12,240 nucleotides of DNA. Origin: Bacteroidales bacterium (GTDB lineage Bacteria; Bacteroidota; Bacteroidia; Bacteroidales; Muribaculaceae). A model generated the notes under the pieces. That model was not told the DNA's origin. It did not search any database and saw nothing but the letters and a program-made list of their open reading frames with translations. Shown one piece after another: positions 1 to 8,015 of this stretch (positions are counted from its first letter, which is position 1; the number at the start of each line of letters is the position of its first letter). The stretch lies in the NCBI GenBank assembly GCA_004553485.1, contig SFLG01000049.1, positions 1-12,240 on the forward strand, read 5' to 3'. Both the position numbers and the translations under genes were made by a program.

Positions 1-5
1 GGGCG

Positions 6-1166
6 TCAGTCGCCGACGGCGATTTCGCGGCCCATCTGTACCACGCCGGTGAGGTTGAGGTCGTTGTCGAACATCATAATGTCGGCGTCCTTGCCGGCCT
101 CGAGGCTGCCTTTGCGGTCGTAGACACCCATGATTCGTGCGGGAGTCTCCGAGGTCATGCGCGAGACGTCGGCAAGGGGAATACCGGCCTGCTGGACGGC
201 GGTCTTGACGAGGCGGTCCATCGTGGCTATCGAGCCGGCGATGGCCGAGCGGTCGGCGAGCTTGCATACGCCGTCCTCGATGATGACACGGGGGTCGAAG
301 GCCGTCTTCGAGTCGGAGGCGGCGACGGCCAGCGAGTCGGTGATGAGGGCCGTCTTTTCGGGGCCTTTGACCTTGTAGACCATCTTCATCAGCGTTGGGG
401 GCACGTGTATGCCGTCGGCAATCATCTCGACGGTGATGCCGTCGTTGATGTAGACGGCCTCGATGGTGCCGGCGTGCTTGTATACGCCCACCTTGTGGTT
501 GCCTGTCATGGCGTTGTAGAAGTGGGTGGCGTGGTTGAAGCCGTGTCTGTAGCCGCGCTCGACGTCCTCGGGGGTGGCGGCGGTGTGTCCCAGCGAGACA
601 AGGATGCCCTTGGATGTCAGGTAGTCGCCGAAGTCCTCGGTGTTGGGGAGCTCCGGTGCGGCATCCCAGCGGCGCAGCGAGGTAAATTCCTCAACAAGCG
701 GCTTGTACTCCTCGGGGGTGGGCACCTTGATGTTCTCGGGCATCTGTGCGCCAGCCATCTTGGGGTTGAAGTAGGGGCCTTCGAGGTGCAGACCCAGGAC
801 GCCGTTCATCGGGTCGGCCATCAGCTTGTCGCAGGTGGCGAGGGCCTCGCGGATCATGGGAACGGTGGACGACGAGAGGGTGGGGAGGATGGATGTCGTG
901 CCGTGTTTGCGGTGGGCCTCGATGGCAGTCACAAAGGCCTCTTCGGTGCCTTCCATGAAGTCGCGTCCGCCGCCGCCGTGCACGTGGATGTCGATGCCGC
1001 CGGGCAGCACGTATGCGCCCTTGGCGTCGATGACCTTGTCGGCTTCGGCAACCTTGTTGTTGTGGTTGAGGACAGCCTCGATCTTGCTGTCCCGGATGAG
1101 TATGCTGCCGCCTTCAAGCCACCCGTGGGGGGTGAGGATGCGGCCGTTGATAATCTGGGTTGTCAT
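6..1166 (-). CDS. nagA: N-acetylglucosamine-6-phosphate deacetylase
   Basis: This cytoplasmic enzyme removes the acetyl group from N-acetylglucosamine 6-phosphate, giving glucosamine 6-phosphate and acetate, in amino-sugar catabolism and cell-wall recycling. The 386-residue length matches the family (E. coli NagA has 382). Visible amidohydrolase motifs in order: HVHGGGG at 61-67 (metal-binding His pair), HLEGP at 127-131 with the metal-ligand Glu129, LGHT at 192-195, NHATHFYNAM at 211-220, DGIH at 251-254, and ITDS at 275-278 with the likely catalytic Asp277. The C-terminal GSLEAGKDAD stretch is the usual return to the small beta domain. The gene starts 37 bases after the amylase stop, and I see no promoter of its own in the gap, so it is probably second in that operon. 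No signal peptide is present and all key residues appear intact. Confidence 0.95.
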   Translation of the reverse strand: MTTQIINGRILTPHGWLEGGSILIRDSKIEAVLNHNNKVAEADKVIDAKGAYVLPGGIDIHVHGGGGRDFMEGTEEAFVTAIEAHRKHGTTSILPTLSSSTVPMIREALATCDKLMADPMNGVLGLHLEGPYFNPKMAGAQMPENIKVPTPEEYKPLVEEFTSLRRWDAAPELPNTEDFGDYLTSKGILVSLGHTAATPEDVERGYRHGFNHATHFYNAMTGNHKVGVYKHAGTIEAVYINDGITVEMIADGIHVPPTLMKMVYKVKGPEKTALITDSLAVAASDSKTAFDPRVIIEDGVCKLADRSAIAGSIATMDRLVKTAVQQAGIPLADVSRMTSETPARIMGVYDRKGSLEAGKDADIMMFDNDLNLTGVVQMGREIAVGD

Positions 1167-1203
1167 CGCTGAATATTTTTATTACTGTTGTGTGTGAAAA
1201 TTC

Positions 1204-2652
1204 TTATTTGGCGTAGAGGATGGCCGAGGTGACGGGAGCGAGCTGGCCGGATACCATGCCCTTGCGGACGGTGAACACGGCGCCGGAGACACCGTCGGTA
1301 TATGTGCCGTCGGGGAGGGCGGTGGCCATTTTTACCTTCTGTTTTTTGTCGGACAGGTTGACGAGCGTCATGCCCTTGTCGCCACGCATTACCGAAACCA
1401 CCGCGCCGTCCTTGCTTGTGGCGATTGTCTCGGGCAGCCCGGTCATGGCCGTGCGGAATTTGTTGACGGCAACAACTTCGGGGTGTTTGAACTCGGCGTT
1501 ACCGCGTGCACCGATGCGGTTGTCGCCCCAGTAGTTCTCGCGGGTGCTGTTGTTGGGACGGCTGAAGAAGAGGGGATGCGAGCCGCCGGCGCGCGAGCTG
1601 AGGAATACCCAACCCATGCGAATCTGGTCGTCGGTGAGGCCGGCGCTCTCGTGAGCGTTGCAGTATGTGTCGTGGCTCTCGACCCATGTCACCAGGTGCT
1701 CGGGGGCAACGGGGTGATGCCAGTCGCCCAGGTCGATGCCGGCGGCGCTGCCCTTGCCGAGAGCGTCGCGGAGGACGTGGCCGTAAGCCGAGGCCGTCTG
1801 GTCGATGTACTCGGCGTATTCGGTCTCCTTGACGTTCTTGTCCTGGAGCACCTCGCCGTAGATGTAGAGCGAGTCTGGCATCAGCAGGGTCAGCCCCTTC
1901 ACGCCCTCGCGGCCGGTGGCTACGTCCCAGAAGTTGTTGCGTACCGATTTGGGGTCGAGGGGGTCGCTGGGCAGGCCGATGTGCTTGGCTGTGTCATAAC
2001 GGAAGCCGCGGGCGCCGAGGTTGATGAGGTCGTTGACGTACTGGAGGTAGTAGTACTGGAAGTCGGGGTTTTCGGTGTTGACGTCGGGCAGTCCGCCCAT
2101 CTCGCCGGTTGTGCACTCGAGGCGGTCGTTCCACTGCGTGATGGGCTTGAAGCCGTTGGCGTGGTAGAGGTTGTCGTGGCCGCCGACGGCGTTGTCGAGG
2201 CCGGGGAGCACGGCGTGGTGGTCGATGGCGGTGTGGTTAGGGAGGACGTCAACGATGACGTCAACGCCGTAGTGGCGGGCCGAGTCGCACATCTCGCGGT
2301 ACTGGTCGCGTGTGCCCAGCATATAGTTGCCGATGGTCCAGTCGGTGGGCTGGTAGTAGTAATACCATTTGCCCATCACCGAGTCGCCCGGTTCGCTGAA
2401 CAGGGCCATGCCGCCGCCGTCGCCGACATAGCAGGCCTGGGCGGGCGAAATCTGCACGAACTTGTAACCGGCGTCGGCAATGTCGCGCATGTTCTTTGCT
2501 ACGGTGTCAAAGCTCCACGACCAGGCGTGGAGGATGGGAGCGTCGTTGTCCTTGCCGTAGCCGTTGCGGTTTGACCCGGCGCTTGCCGACGACGCGCATA
2601 CGAGACACGCGGCGCCAAGAGCCACGCAGCCGGTGTATCTGAAGATATTCAT
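1204..2652 (-). CDS. secreted GH13 alpha-amylase, AmyE-like (GH13_28 type)
   Basis: This is an endo-acting enzyme cleaving alpha-1,4 bonds in starch-like glucans, probably in the periplasm or outside the cell. Residues 1-25 form a signal peptide (hydrophobic core, then ASA and a likely cut). The four GH13 motifs are present: DVLPNH at 135-140, GFRYDTAKH at 216-224 with nucleophile Asp220, GEVLQ at 266-270 with acid/base Glu267, and VESHDT at 324-329 with Asp328. The run LHAWSWSFDT near residue 41, the YQPTDW segment, TWVESHDTY and the FFSRP segment resemble Bacillus subtilis AmyE as I recall it, which points to subfamily GH13_28. A C-terminal beta domain follows from about residue 405. At 482 residues it holds the catalytic and C-terminal domains, with no extra starch-binding module visible. 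It lies first in an operon with nagA, behind a good promoter. No susC/susD pair is next to it. Confidence 0.93.
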   Translation of the reverse strand: MNIFRYTGCVALGAACLVCASSASAGSNRNGYGKDNDAPILHAWSWSFDTVAKNMRDIADAGYKFVQISPAQACYVGDGGGMALFSEPGDSVMGKWYYYYQPTDWTIGNYMLGTRDQYREMCDSARHYGVDVIVDVLPNHTAIDHHAVLPGLDNAVGGHDNLYHANGFKPITQWNDRLECTTGEMGGLPDVNTENPDFQYYYLQYVNDLINLGARGFRYDTAKHIGLPSDPLDPKSVRNNFWDVATGREGVKGLTLLMPDSLYIYGEVLQDKNVKETEYAEYIDQTASAYGHVLRDALGKGSAAGIDLGDWHHPVAPEHLVTWVESHDTYCNAHESAGLTDDQIRMGWVFLSSRAGGSHPLFFSRPNNSTRENYWGDNRIGARGNAEFKHPEVVAVNKFRTAMTGLPETIATSKDGAVVSVMRGDKGMTLVNLSDKKQKVKMATALPDGTYTDGVSGAVFTVRKGMVSGQLAPVTSAILYAK

Positions 2653-2718
2653 TGTAAATGGAAATGTGGTTTTATGTGAGTGAAAAAAGCTTGTCTTCGG
2701 GTTGGAATTTTGGTTTTA

Positions 2719-2750
2719 CAAAGCTACGGAAAACCCCGCAAATACACAAA
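2719..2750 (-). promoter_or_regulatory. promoter for the amylase-nagA operon
   Basis: Read on the minus strand, TTTG at 2750-2747 is followed after 20 bases by TAGCTTTG at 2726-2719. This is a full match to the Bacteroidetes -7 consensus TAnnTTTG with a -33 TTTG. Transcription would start near 2712 and leave a leader of about 60 bases before the amylase ATG at 2652. No operator is obvious. Confidence 0.65.
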
Positions 2751-2794
2751 ATTATCATATAAAATAAAGTGAAAAGGCAACTAAAACGGCGATA

Positions 2795-2828
2795 GTTGTG
2801 CACCGACACATTATTTTTCATACCTTTG
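2795..2828 (+). promoter_or_regulatory. promoter for the permease-ribBA operon
   Basis: TACCTTTG at 2821-2828 matches the Bacteroidetes -7 element in full, and GTTG at 2795-2798 lies 22 bases upstream as a -33 element, which is a slightly long spacer. Transcription would begin near 2835, leaving a leader of roughly 78 bases. This decides the start of the downstream gene, because an upstream in-frame ATG at 2796 would lie inside the promoter and ahead of the transcript. Confidence 0.65.
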
Positions 2829-2912
2829 CATTCTGATTTGGGCCGCTGTGCCCCGTCAGCGTATGTTTTATCGCAAGATATTTGTTTTAACCACGGAATT
2901 TCATCATCACGT

Positions 2913-4787
2913 ATGAGGATAATCAAGCGTCTCGATTCGTTTCTGCTGCAGCGGTTTCTGCCGGTGCTGGCAATGACGTTCTTTATCTGCCTGTTTATTG
3001 TGATGATGCAGTTTCTGTGGCGCTATATCGAGGACCTGGTGGGCAAGGGCCTCAGCGTGGGCGTCGTGGCCGAGCTGTTCGCTTACGCCGCGCTGACGAT
3101 GGTGCCCACGGCGCTGCCCCTGGCGGTGCTGCTTGCCAGCCTGATGACCTTCGGCAACCTCGGCGAGAAATTCGAGCTGACGGCCCTGAAATCGGCCGGC
3201 GTGTCGCTCTTCCGCATCATGAGGCCGCTGCTGATACTGATGATATGCATATCCGTCGGCGCCTTCTTCTTCCAGAACGAGGCGCTGCCGGTGGCAAAGA
3301 CAAGGATGTACACCCTGCTTCTTTCGATGAGGCAGAAAAGCCCCGAGGTAGAAATTCCCGAGCGCTCGTTCTACGACCAGATCCCCGGCATGAACCTCTA
3401 TGTCGAGAAAAAGGACCAAGCGACGGGAATGTTGCACGACCTCATCATCTACGACGTCACCCGCGGCATGGACAATGCCCGCATCATCCTCGCCGACTCG
3501 GGCAAAATCTCGTTCACCGAGGACAAGAGCCACATCTTCCTCAAGCTCAGCCACGGCGAGATGTTCGAGAACGTCCGCGACAACTCGATGGGCCTGCAGT
3601 CGAACAGCAACATGCCCTTCCGCCGCGAGAGCTTCGACGACAAGGAGGTCTACATCGCCTTCGACGCCAACTTCAACCGCATCGAGGAGGCCGGCATACG
3701 CTCGCAGTACGTCGGACAGAATATCACGCAGCTCACACACTCGATAGACTCGATAAAGCTCATCGTCGACTCGATAGGCAACGCATACGGCACGCAGTTT
3801 AAAGAGACGCCGATGCTGGACGTGCCGTATTACACTACCACATTCAAGGACGGTAAGGCCGTGCGCAAGCGCACTCCGGTGGACACGACGGCAAAGGCCG
3901 TCAATGTCGACTCGGTCTTCGCCGGCCCCAACCCGTCGGTAGCCAAGTCGTACATCAACCAGGCTCTTGCCAAGACCAAATCGCGCCGCAACGAGTTCGA
4001 GTTCAAGAAGCAGGTGCTTCAGCAGGAGGCCAAGGTAATGAACCTGCACGATATAGAGCGGCAGCGAAAGTTCACGCTGTCGCTGGCCTGTCTGATTTTC
4101 TTCTTCATCGGTGCCCCGTTGGGCGCGATTATCAAGAAGGGAGGCATTGGTGCGCCGCTGGTTGTTTCGGTGATAATCTTCGTCATCTACTTCGTCTTCG
4201 ACAACATGGGCTACAAGCTTGCCCGCGACGGCCGCGCGCCGGTATGGGAGGGCATCTGGCTCAGCTCGTTCGTGATATTGCCAATGGGCATCTTCTTCAC
4301 CTACAAGGCCGTGGGCGACTCGGCGATGTTCGACATCGAGTCGTACAAGAAGGCCTTCCGTCGCTTCTTCGGCATCAGCGAACGTCGCCTCATCGCCCTC
4401 AAGGAGGTGGTGTGGGAGCTCCCAGACACGGCCGCACTGCTGGACGAGACCGACAGTATTATCGCCGATTTTGCCCAACGGCAGAACAACCTCAGCCGTC
4501 GGCCGTTTTATAAACGGATGTTCGCCTCTGTTTGTACGCGCGCGCTACACGAGCAATACGACGGGCTGATAAACAAATTGTCGTACATCCTCGACAAGAA
4601 ACTCAATTACAAACTCAATCAGCTGCCGCTATACATAAACCGCCGCAACCGAAAGGAAGCCTACCAGACGATGACGGAGGTGCGCGACATCCTCGCCACG
4701 ATGGTGCCCGAAAAGGACATGGACGCGGAAGCCCCGGCCGGGAGCGACAAATGCGAGGCGGCCGATAATACAAAAGAAACTACATAG
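2913..4787 (+). CDS. LptF/LptG (YjgP/YjgQ) family permease
   Basis: This is the inner-membrane permease type that, with LptB and LptC, extracts lipopolysaccharide and passes it to the periplasmic bridge. I take ATG 2913 as start, giving 624 residues; an in-frame ATG at 2796 would add 39 residues but overlaps the promoter. Membrane segments lie near residues 14-38, 51-80 and 100-121, then a long periplasmic region (about 122-385, including the jellyroll and a hydrophilic, helix-prone stretch at 355-385), then membrane segments near 388-408, 413-435 and 448-466. About 155 residues of basic and acidic C-terminal tail follow and should be cytoplasmic. E. coli LptF and LptG are near 360 residues, so both the periplasmic insert and the tail are extra; I recall long homologues in Bacteroidetes. 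Whether it is LptF or LptG cannot be settled here. The next gene, ribBA, begins 8 bases after the stop. Confidence 0.9.
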   Translation: MRIIKRLDSFLLQRFLPVLAMTFFICLFIVMMQFLWRYIEDLVGKGLSVGVVAELFAYAALTMVPTALPLAVLLASLMTFGNLGEKFELTALKSAGVSLFRIMRPLLILMICISVGAFFFQNEALPVAKTRMYTLLLSMRQKSPEVEIPERSFYDQIPGMNLYVEKKDQATGMLHDLIIYDVTRGMDNARIILADSGKISFTEDKSHIFLKLSHGEMFENVRDNSMGLQSNSNMPFRRESFDDKEVYIAFDANFNRIEEAGIRSQYVGQNITQLTHSIDSIKLIVDSIGNAYGTQFKETPMLDVPYYTTTFKDGKAVRKRTPVDTTAKAVNVDSVFAGPNPSVAKSYINQALAKTKSRRNEFEFKKQVLQQEAKVMNLHDIERQRKFTLSLACLIFFFIGAPLGAIIKKGGIGAPLVVSVIIFVIYFVFDNMGYKLARDGRAPVWEGIWLSSFVILPMGIFFTYKAVGDSAMFDIESYKKAFRRFFGISERRLIALKEVVWELPDTAALLDETDSIIADFAQRQNNLSRRPFYKRMFASVCTRALHEQYDGLINKLSYILDKKLNYKLNQLPLYINRRNRKEAYQTMTEVRDILATMVPEKDMDAEAPAGSDKCEAADNTKETT

Positions 4788-4841
4788 CTAACGATATGGT
4801 TAACGACACAGAAAACAGGACTAACGATATGGTTAACGACA
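4788..4841 (+). repeat. 33-bp in-frame duplication at the ribBA start
   Basis: The 21 bases at 4788-4808 recur exactly at 4821-4841. The period is 33 bases, or 11 codons. Each copy holds an ATG (4796 and 4829) in the same frame, so the gene has two equivalent start contexts, and the longer product carries MVND twice. A shorter AACGAC echo follows at 4847-4852. Confidence 0.85.
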
Positions 4842-6088
4842 AATCAAACGACAAAGAAAGCAAGACGGCGAAAACAGCCGGCGTTGCCCTCGACAGCATC
4901 GAGGACGCCATCGCCGATTTTGCCGCCGGACGTATGGTGATAGTCGTCGACAACGAAGACCGCGAGAACGAGGGCGACCTCATCATCCCCGCCGAAAAGA
5001 TAACTCCCGAGCAGGTAAACTTCATGCTCAAGAACGCTCGCGGTGTGCTGTGTGCCCCCATGCCCATCTCGTGGGCCCGCCGTCTTGGTCTGCCCAAGCA
5101 GGTCGAGGAGAACACCTCGATGCTTGGCACCCCCTTCACCATCACCGTCGACAAGCTCGAGGGGTGCACGACCGGCGTCAGCATCCACGACCGCTGCGCC
5201 ACGCTCAACGCCCTTGCCGACCCGACGTCGCAGCCCGCCGACTTCGGCCGTCCCGGCCACGTCAATCCGCTCTATGCCCAGGACGCCGGCGTGCTCAAGC
5301 GCGCGGGCCACACCGAGGCGGCGGTTGACCTTTGCCGCCTTGCCGGCGTACAGCCCGTGGGTGTGCTGATGGAGGTGATGAGCGACGACGGTACGATGGC
5401 CCGTCTGCCCGAGCTGGTGGAGAAGGCCCGCGAATGGGGCCTGCACATCGTCAGCATCGCCGACCTCATCAAATATCGCCAGCAGCACGAGAACCTCATC
5501 GAGGAGGGCGTGCGCGTCGATATGCCCACGGCCTACGGCCACTTCAGCCTCATCCCCTTCCGCCAGAAGGACAACGGGCTCGAGCACATCGCCATCATCA
5601 AAGGCGACATCTCGTCCGACCCCGACGACCCCGTGCTGACACGCGTGCACTCGTCGTGCGCCACCGGCGACATCTTCGGCAGCCTGCGCTGCGACTGCGG
5701 CGAACAGCTGCACAACGCCCTGCGGATGATCGAGAAGGAAGGCCGCGGGTGCGTGCTGTACCTGATGCAGGAGGGCCGCGGCATAGGCCTGATGGAGAAA
5801 ATCAAGGCCTACAAGCTGCAGGAGGAGGGCCTCGACACCGTCGATGCCAACCTGCACCTGGGCCACCGTGCCGACGAGCGCGACTACGGCGTGGGCGCGC
5901 AGATCCTGAACAAGCTGGGCATACGCCGTATGCGGCTGATGACCAACAACCCCGTCAAGCGCATCGGCCTCGAGGGCTACGGCCTGGAGGTGGTGGAGAA
6001 CGTGCCCATCGAGGTTACGCCCAACCGCTACAACCGCCGTTACATGCAAACCAAAAAGGACCGCATGGGCCACACGCTCGACTTCTGA
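4796..6088 (+). CDS. ribBA: bifunctional DHBP synthase / GTP cyclohydrolase II
   Basis: This cytoplasmic fusion enzyme supplies both precursors of riboflavin. The N-terminal half makes 3,4-dihydroxy-2-butanone 4-phosphate from ribulose 5-phosphate; the C-terminal half opens GTP. The RibB half shows EDRENEGD at 54-61, TGVSIHDR at 126-133, PGHVNPLYA at 153-161 and GHTEAAVDL at 171-179. The RibA half shows the zinc cysteines Cys288, Cys299 and Cys301 in SSCATGDIFGSLRCDCG, then QEGRGIGL at 325-332, DERDYG at 360-365 and TNNPVK at 383-388. PLYA replaces the PLRA of E. coli RibB; I believe this is common in Bacteroidetes. The start is ambiguous: ATG 4796 or ATG 4829, 33 bases apart in a duplicated segment, and the domain itself begins only near residue 30. 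It follows the permease by 8 bases, so the two are very likely cotranscribed. Confidence 0.95.
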   Translation: MVNDTENRTNDMVNDKSNDKESKTAKTAGVALDSIEDAIADFAAGRMVIVVDNEDRENEGDLIIPAEKITPEQVNFMLKNARGVLCAPMPISWARRLGLPKQVEENTSMLGTPFTITVDKLEGCTTGVSIHDRCATLNALADPTSQPADFGRPGHVNPLYAQDAGVLKRAGHTEAAVDLCRLAGVQPVGVLMEVMSDDGTMARLPELVEKAREWGLHIVSIADLIKYRQQHENLIEEGVRVDMPTAYGHFSLIPFRQKDNGLEHIAIIKGDISSDPDDPVLTRVHSSCATGDIFGSLRCDCGEQLHNALRMIEKEGRGCVLYLMQEGRGIGLMEKIKAYKLQEEGLDTVDANLHLGHRADERDYGVGAQILNKLGIRRMRLMTNNPVKRIGLEGYGLEVVENVPIEVTPNRYNRRYMQTKKDRMGHTLDF

Positions 6089-6111
6089 GCCAGCTTTTAT
6101 CTGCATTTTGT

Positions 6112-6141
6112 CTTGTTTTTAAGCTTTTTTTAGTAATTTAG
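6112..6141 (+). promoter_or_regulatory. promoter for glnS
   Basis: CTTG at 6112-6115 and TAATTTAG at 6134-6141 are separated by 18 bases. The -7 box has one mismatch to TAnnTTTG. It lies in a T-rich gap between the ribBA stop and glnS, about 33 bases before the ATG at 6175. The T-rich stretch has no clear hairpin, so read-through from ribBA is also possible. Confidence 0.5.
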
Positions 6142-6174
6142 CGCATCGAAATCTAACATACCCTTCAACTTACA

Positions 6175-7887
6175 ATGACGACAGAGTCTAATCCCACCGG
6201 CGAAAGCGCCGAAAAGAAAGGTCTCAACTTTGTTGAGCAGATTGTTTACGACGACCTTAAGGCCGGCAAGAACGGCGGACGCCTTAACACGCGTTTTCCG
6301 CCCGAACCCAACGGATACCTGCACATTGGCCACGCAAAGGCCATCTGCATGGACTTCGGCGTAGCCGAGAAATTCGGCGGAACGTGCAACCTGCGCTTCG
6401 ACGACACCAACCCCGTCAAGGAGGACACCGAATATGTCGACGCCATCCGCGATGACATCCACTGGCTGGGCTTCGACTGGGGCGACCGCGAATACTATGC
6501 CTCCGACTACTTCCCCAAACTCTACGATCTGGCCATCCGCCTCATCAAAGAGGGCAAGGCTTACGTCGACGACCAGACCAGCGAGCAGATTGCCGCCCAG
6601 AAGGGTACGCCCACAACGCCCGGCCAGGAGAGCCCCTACCGCAACCGCTCGGTCGAGGAGAACCTTGACCTGTTCGAGCGTATGAACAAGGGCGAGTTCG
6701 ACGAGGGCGCGCGCGTGCTCCGTGCCAAGATCGACATGGCATCGGACAACATGCACTTCCGCGACCCCATCATGTACCGCATAATCAAGACGCCCCACCA
6801 CCGCACCGGCACCACCTGGAACGTATACCCCATGTACGACTTCGCCCACGGCCAGTCTGACTACTTCGAGGGTGTCACCCACTCAATCTGCACGCTCGAG
6901 TTTGTGCCTCACCGTCCGCTCTACGACTATTTTGTCGACGAGATTGCCGACGAGAGCTACCGTCCCCGTCAGATTGAGTTCAACCGCCTCAATCTCACCT
7001 ACACCGTTATGTCGAAGCGCAAACTCCTGGCACTGGTGAAGGAGGGTCTGGTGAACGGCTGGGACGACCCCCGCATGCCGACCATCTGCGGCCTGCGCCG
7101 TCGCGGCTACACCCCGGAGGCTGTGCGCAACTTCATCGAGACCATCGGCTACACCAAATACGAGGCTCTTAACTCGGTAAGCCTGCTCGAGCACGCCGTG
7201 CGCGACGACCTCAACAAGAAGGCAACCCGCGTCATGGCTGTCATCAATCCCGTCAAGGTGGTCATCACCAACTACCCCGAGGGTCAGTTCGAGACGGTGA
7301 CGATGGAGAACAACCCCGAGCAGGAGGGCAGCGGCGTTCACGAGATGCCCTTCGGCCGCGAGATCTACATCGAACGCGAGGACTTTATGGAGAATCCGCC
7401 CAAGAAGTTCTTCCGCCTGGCTCCCGACCAGGAGGTCCGCCTCAAAGGCGCATACATTGTCAAGTGCACGGGCGTGCACAAGGATGCCGACGGCAACATC
7501 ACCGAGATTGAGTGCACCTACGATCCCGAGAGCCGCAGCGGTCTGCCCGGCGCAAACCGCAAGGTGAAGGGCACCCTCCACTGGGTTTCGGCAGCACACG
7601 CCATCGACGCCGAGGTACGCCTCTACGACCGTCTGTTCAATGTCGAGAACCCCGCCGCCGAGACCGAGCGCGACTTCCGCGAGATGCTCAACCCCGACTC
7701 GCTTAAGGTTGTGACGGGTGTCAAGGTCGAGCCCTTCGTGGCAAAGACGGCAAAGCAGGGCACAAAGTTCCAGTTCCAGCGCATCGGATACTTTACCCCC
7801 GACTATCAGTCATATGCCAACCATCTGATTTTCAACCGCACGATACAGCTCAAGGACACCTGGGAAAAGGTCGCAAAGAAGGCCTGA
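6175..7887 (+). CDS. glnS: glutaminyl-tRNA synthetase
   Basis: This class I synthetase charges tRNA-Gln with glutamine directly. At 570 residues it is close to E. coli GlnRS (about 554). The nucleotide-binding segment PEPNGYLHIGHAKA at 43-56 holds the HIGH motif (50-53). DDTNP follows near residue 82. The second signature is VMSKRKL at 278-284, the GlnRS form of KMSKS. The C-terminal part has the two beta-barrel anticodon-binding domains, including the PPKKFFRLAPDQEVRLKG stretch typical of GlnRS as opposed to GluRS. The first 20 or so residues are a polar lead-in. It has its own likely promoter and is followed by a strong hairpin, so it is probably transcribed alone or as the end of the permease-ribBA unit. 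Nothing appears damaged. Confidence 0.97.
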   Translation: MTTESNPTGESAEKKGLNFVEQIVYDDLKAGKNGGRLNTRFPPEPNGYLHIGHAKAICMDFGVAEKFGGTCNLRFDDTNPVKEDTEYVDAIRDDIHWLGFDWGDREYYASDYFPKLYDLAIRLIKEGKAYVDDQTSEQIAAQKGTPTTPGQESPYRNRSVEENLDLFERMNKGEFDEGARVLRAKIDMASDNMHFRDPIMYRIIKTPHHRTGTTWNVYPMYDFAHGQSDYFEGVTHSICTLEFVPHRPLYDYFVDEIADESYRPRQIEFNRLNLTYTVMSKRKLLALVKEGLVNGWDDPRMPTICGLRRRGYTPEAVRNFIETIGYTKYEALNSVSLLEHAVRDDLNKKATRVMAVINPVKVVITNYPEGQFETVTMENNPEQEGSGVHEMPFGREIYIEREDFMENPPKKFFRLAPDQEVRLKGAYIVKCTGVHKDADGNITEIECTYDPESRSGLPGANRKVKGTLHWVSAAHAIDAEVRLYDRLFNVENPAAETERDFREMLNPDSLKVVTGVKVEPFVAKTAKQGTKFQFQRIGYFTPDYQSYANHLIFNRTIQLKDTWEKVAKKA

Positions 7888-7913
7888 CCCGTCCCTACGG
7901 CTGACACAGCATC

Positions 7914-7950
7914 AATGGCTCCATTTGTTATTGCTTCAGATGGAGCCATT
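7914..7950 (+). terminator. hairpin terminator after glnS
   Basis: AATGGCTCCAT at 7914-7924 pairs perfectly with ATGGAGCCATT at 7940-7950, an 11-bp stem with a 15-base loop. It lies 26 bases after the glnS stop. Only a weak T-containing tail (ATTTACAGATT) follows, so termination may be partial. Because the stem ends in AA/TT it could also act weakly on the other strand. Confidence 0.75.
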
Positions 7951-8015
7951 ATTTACAGATTGACCGGGTAAATCCGGCCGTTTGATACTATCAACACGTT
8001 AATTCTTATATAGTT

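Noticed and set aside
1483..2574. Open frame of 363 codons antisense to the amylase
   Set aside because: Very Val/Ala/Gly-rich shadow translation with no domain; the amylase motifs on the minus strand are complete.
2578..2652. Amylase as a lipoprotein
   Set aside because: Cysteines at residues 16 and 19 lack a proper lipobox; the ASA site fits a type I signal peptide better.
2796..2912. 39-residue N-terminal extension of the permease from ATG 2796
   Set aside because: A full-consensus promoter at 2795-2828 lies within it, and the extra residues do not look like part of the family.
2907..4478. Long open frame of 523 codons on the minus strand across the permease
   Set aside because: It is a shadow of GC-rich codon use in the permease gene, is poor in membrane or domain signals, and overlaps a clear real gene.
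4844..6106. Open frame of 420 codons antisense to ribBA
   Set aside because: Its Ala/Val/His-rich content mirrors the RibBA codons; the plus strand has full catalytic motifs.
8000..8007. TAATTCTT as a -7 box for the TPR gene
   Set aside because: Only a partial match, with a 15-base spacer from TTTG at 7981 and 8 bases from the ATG.
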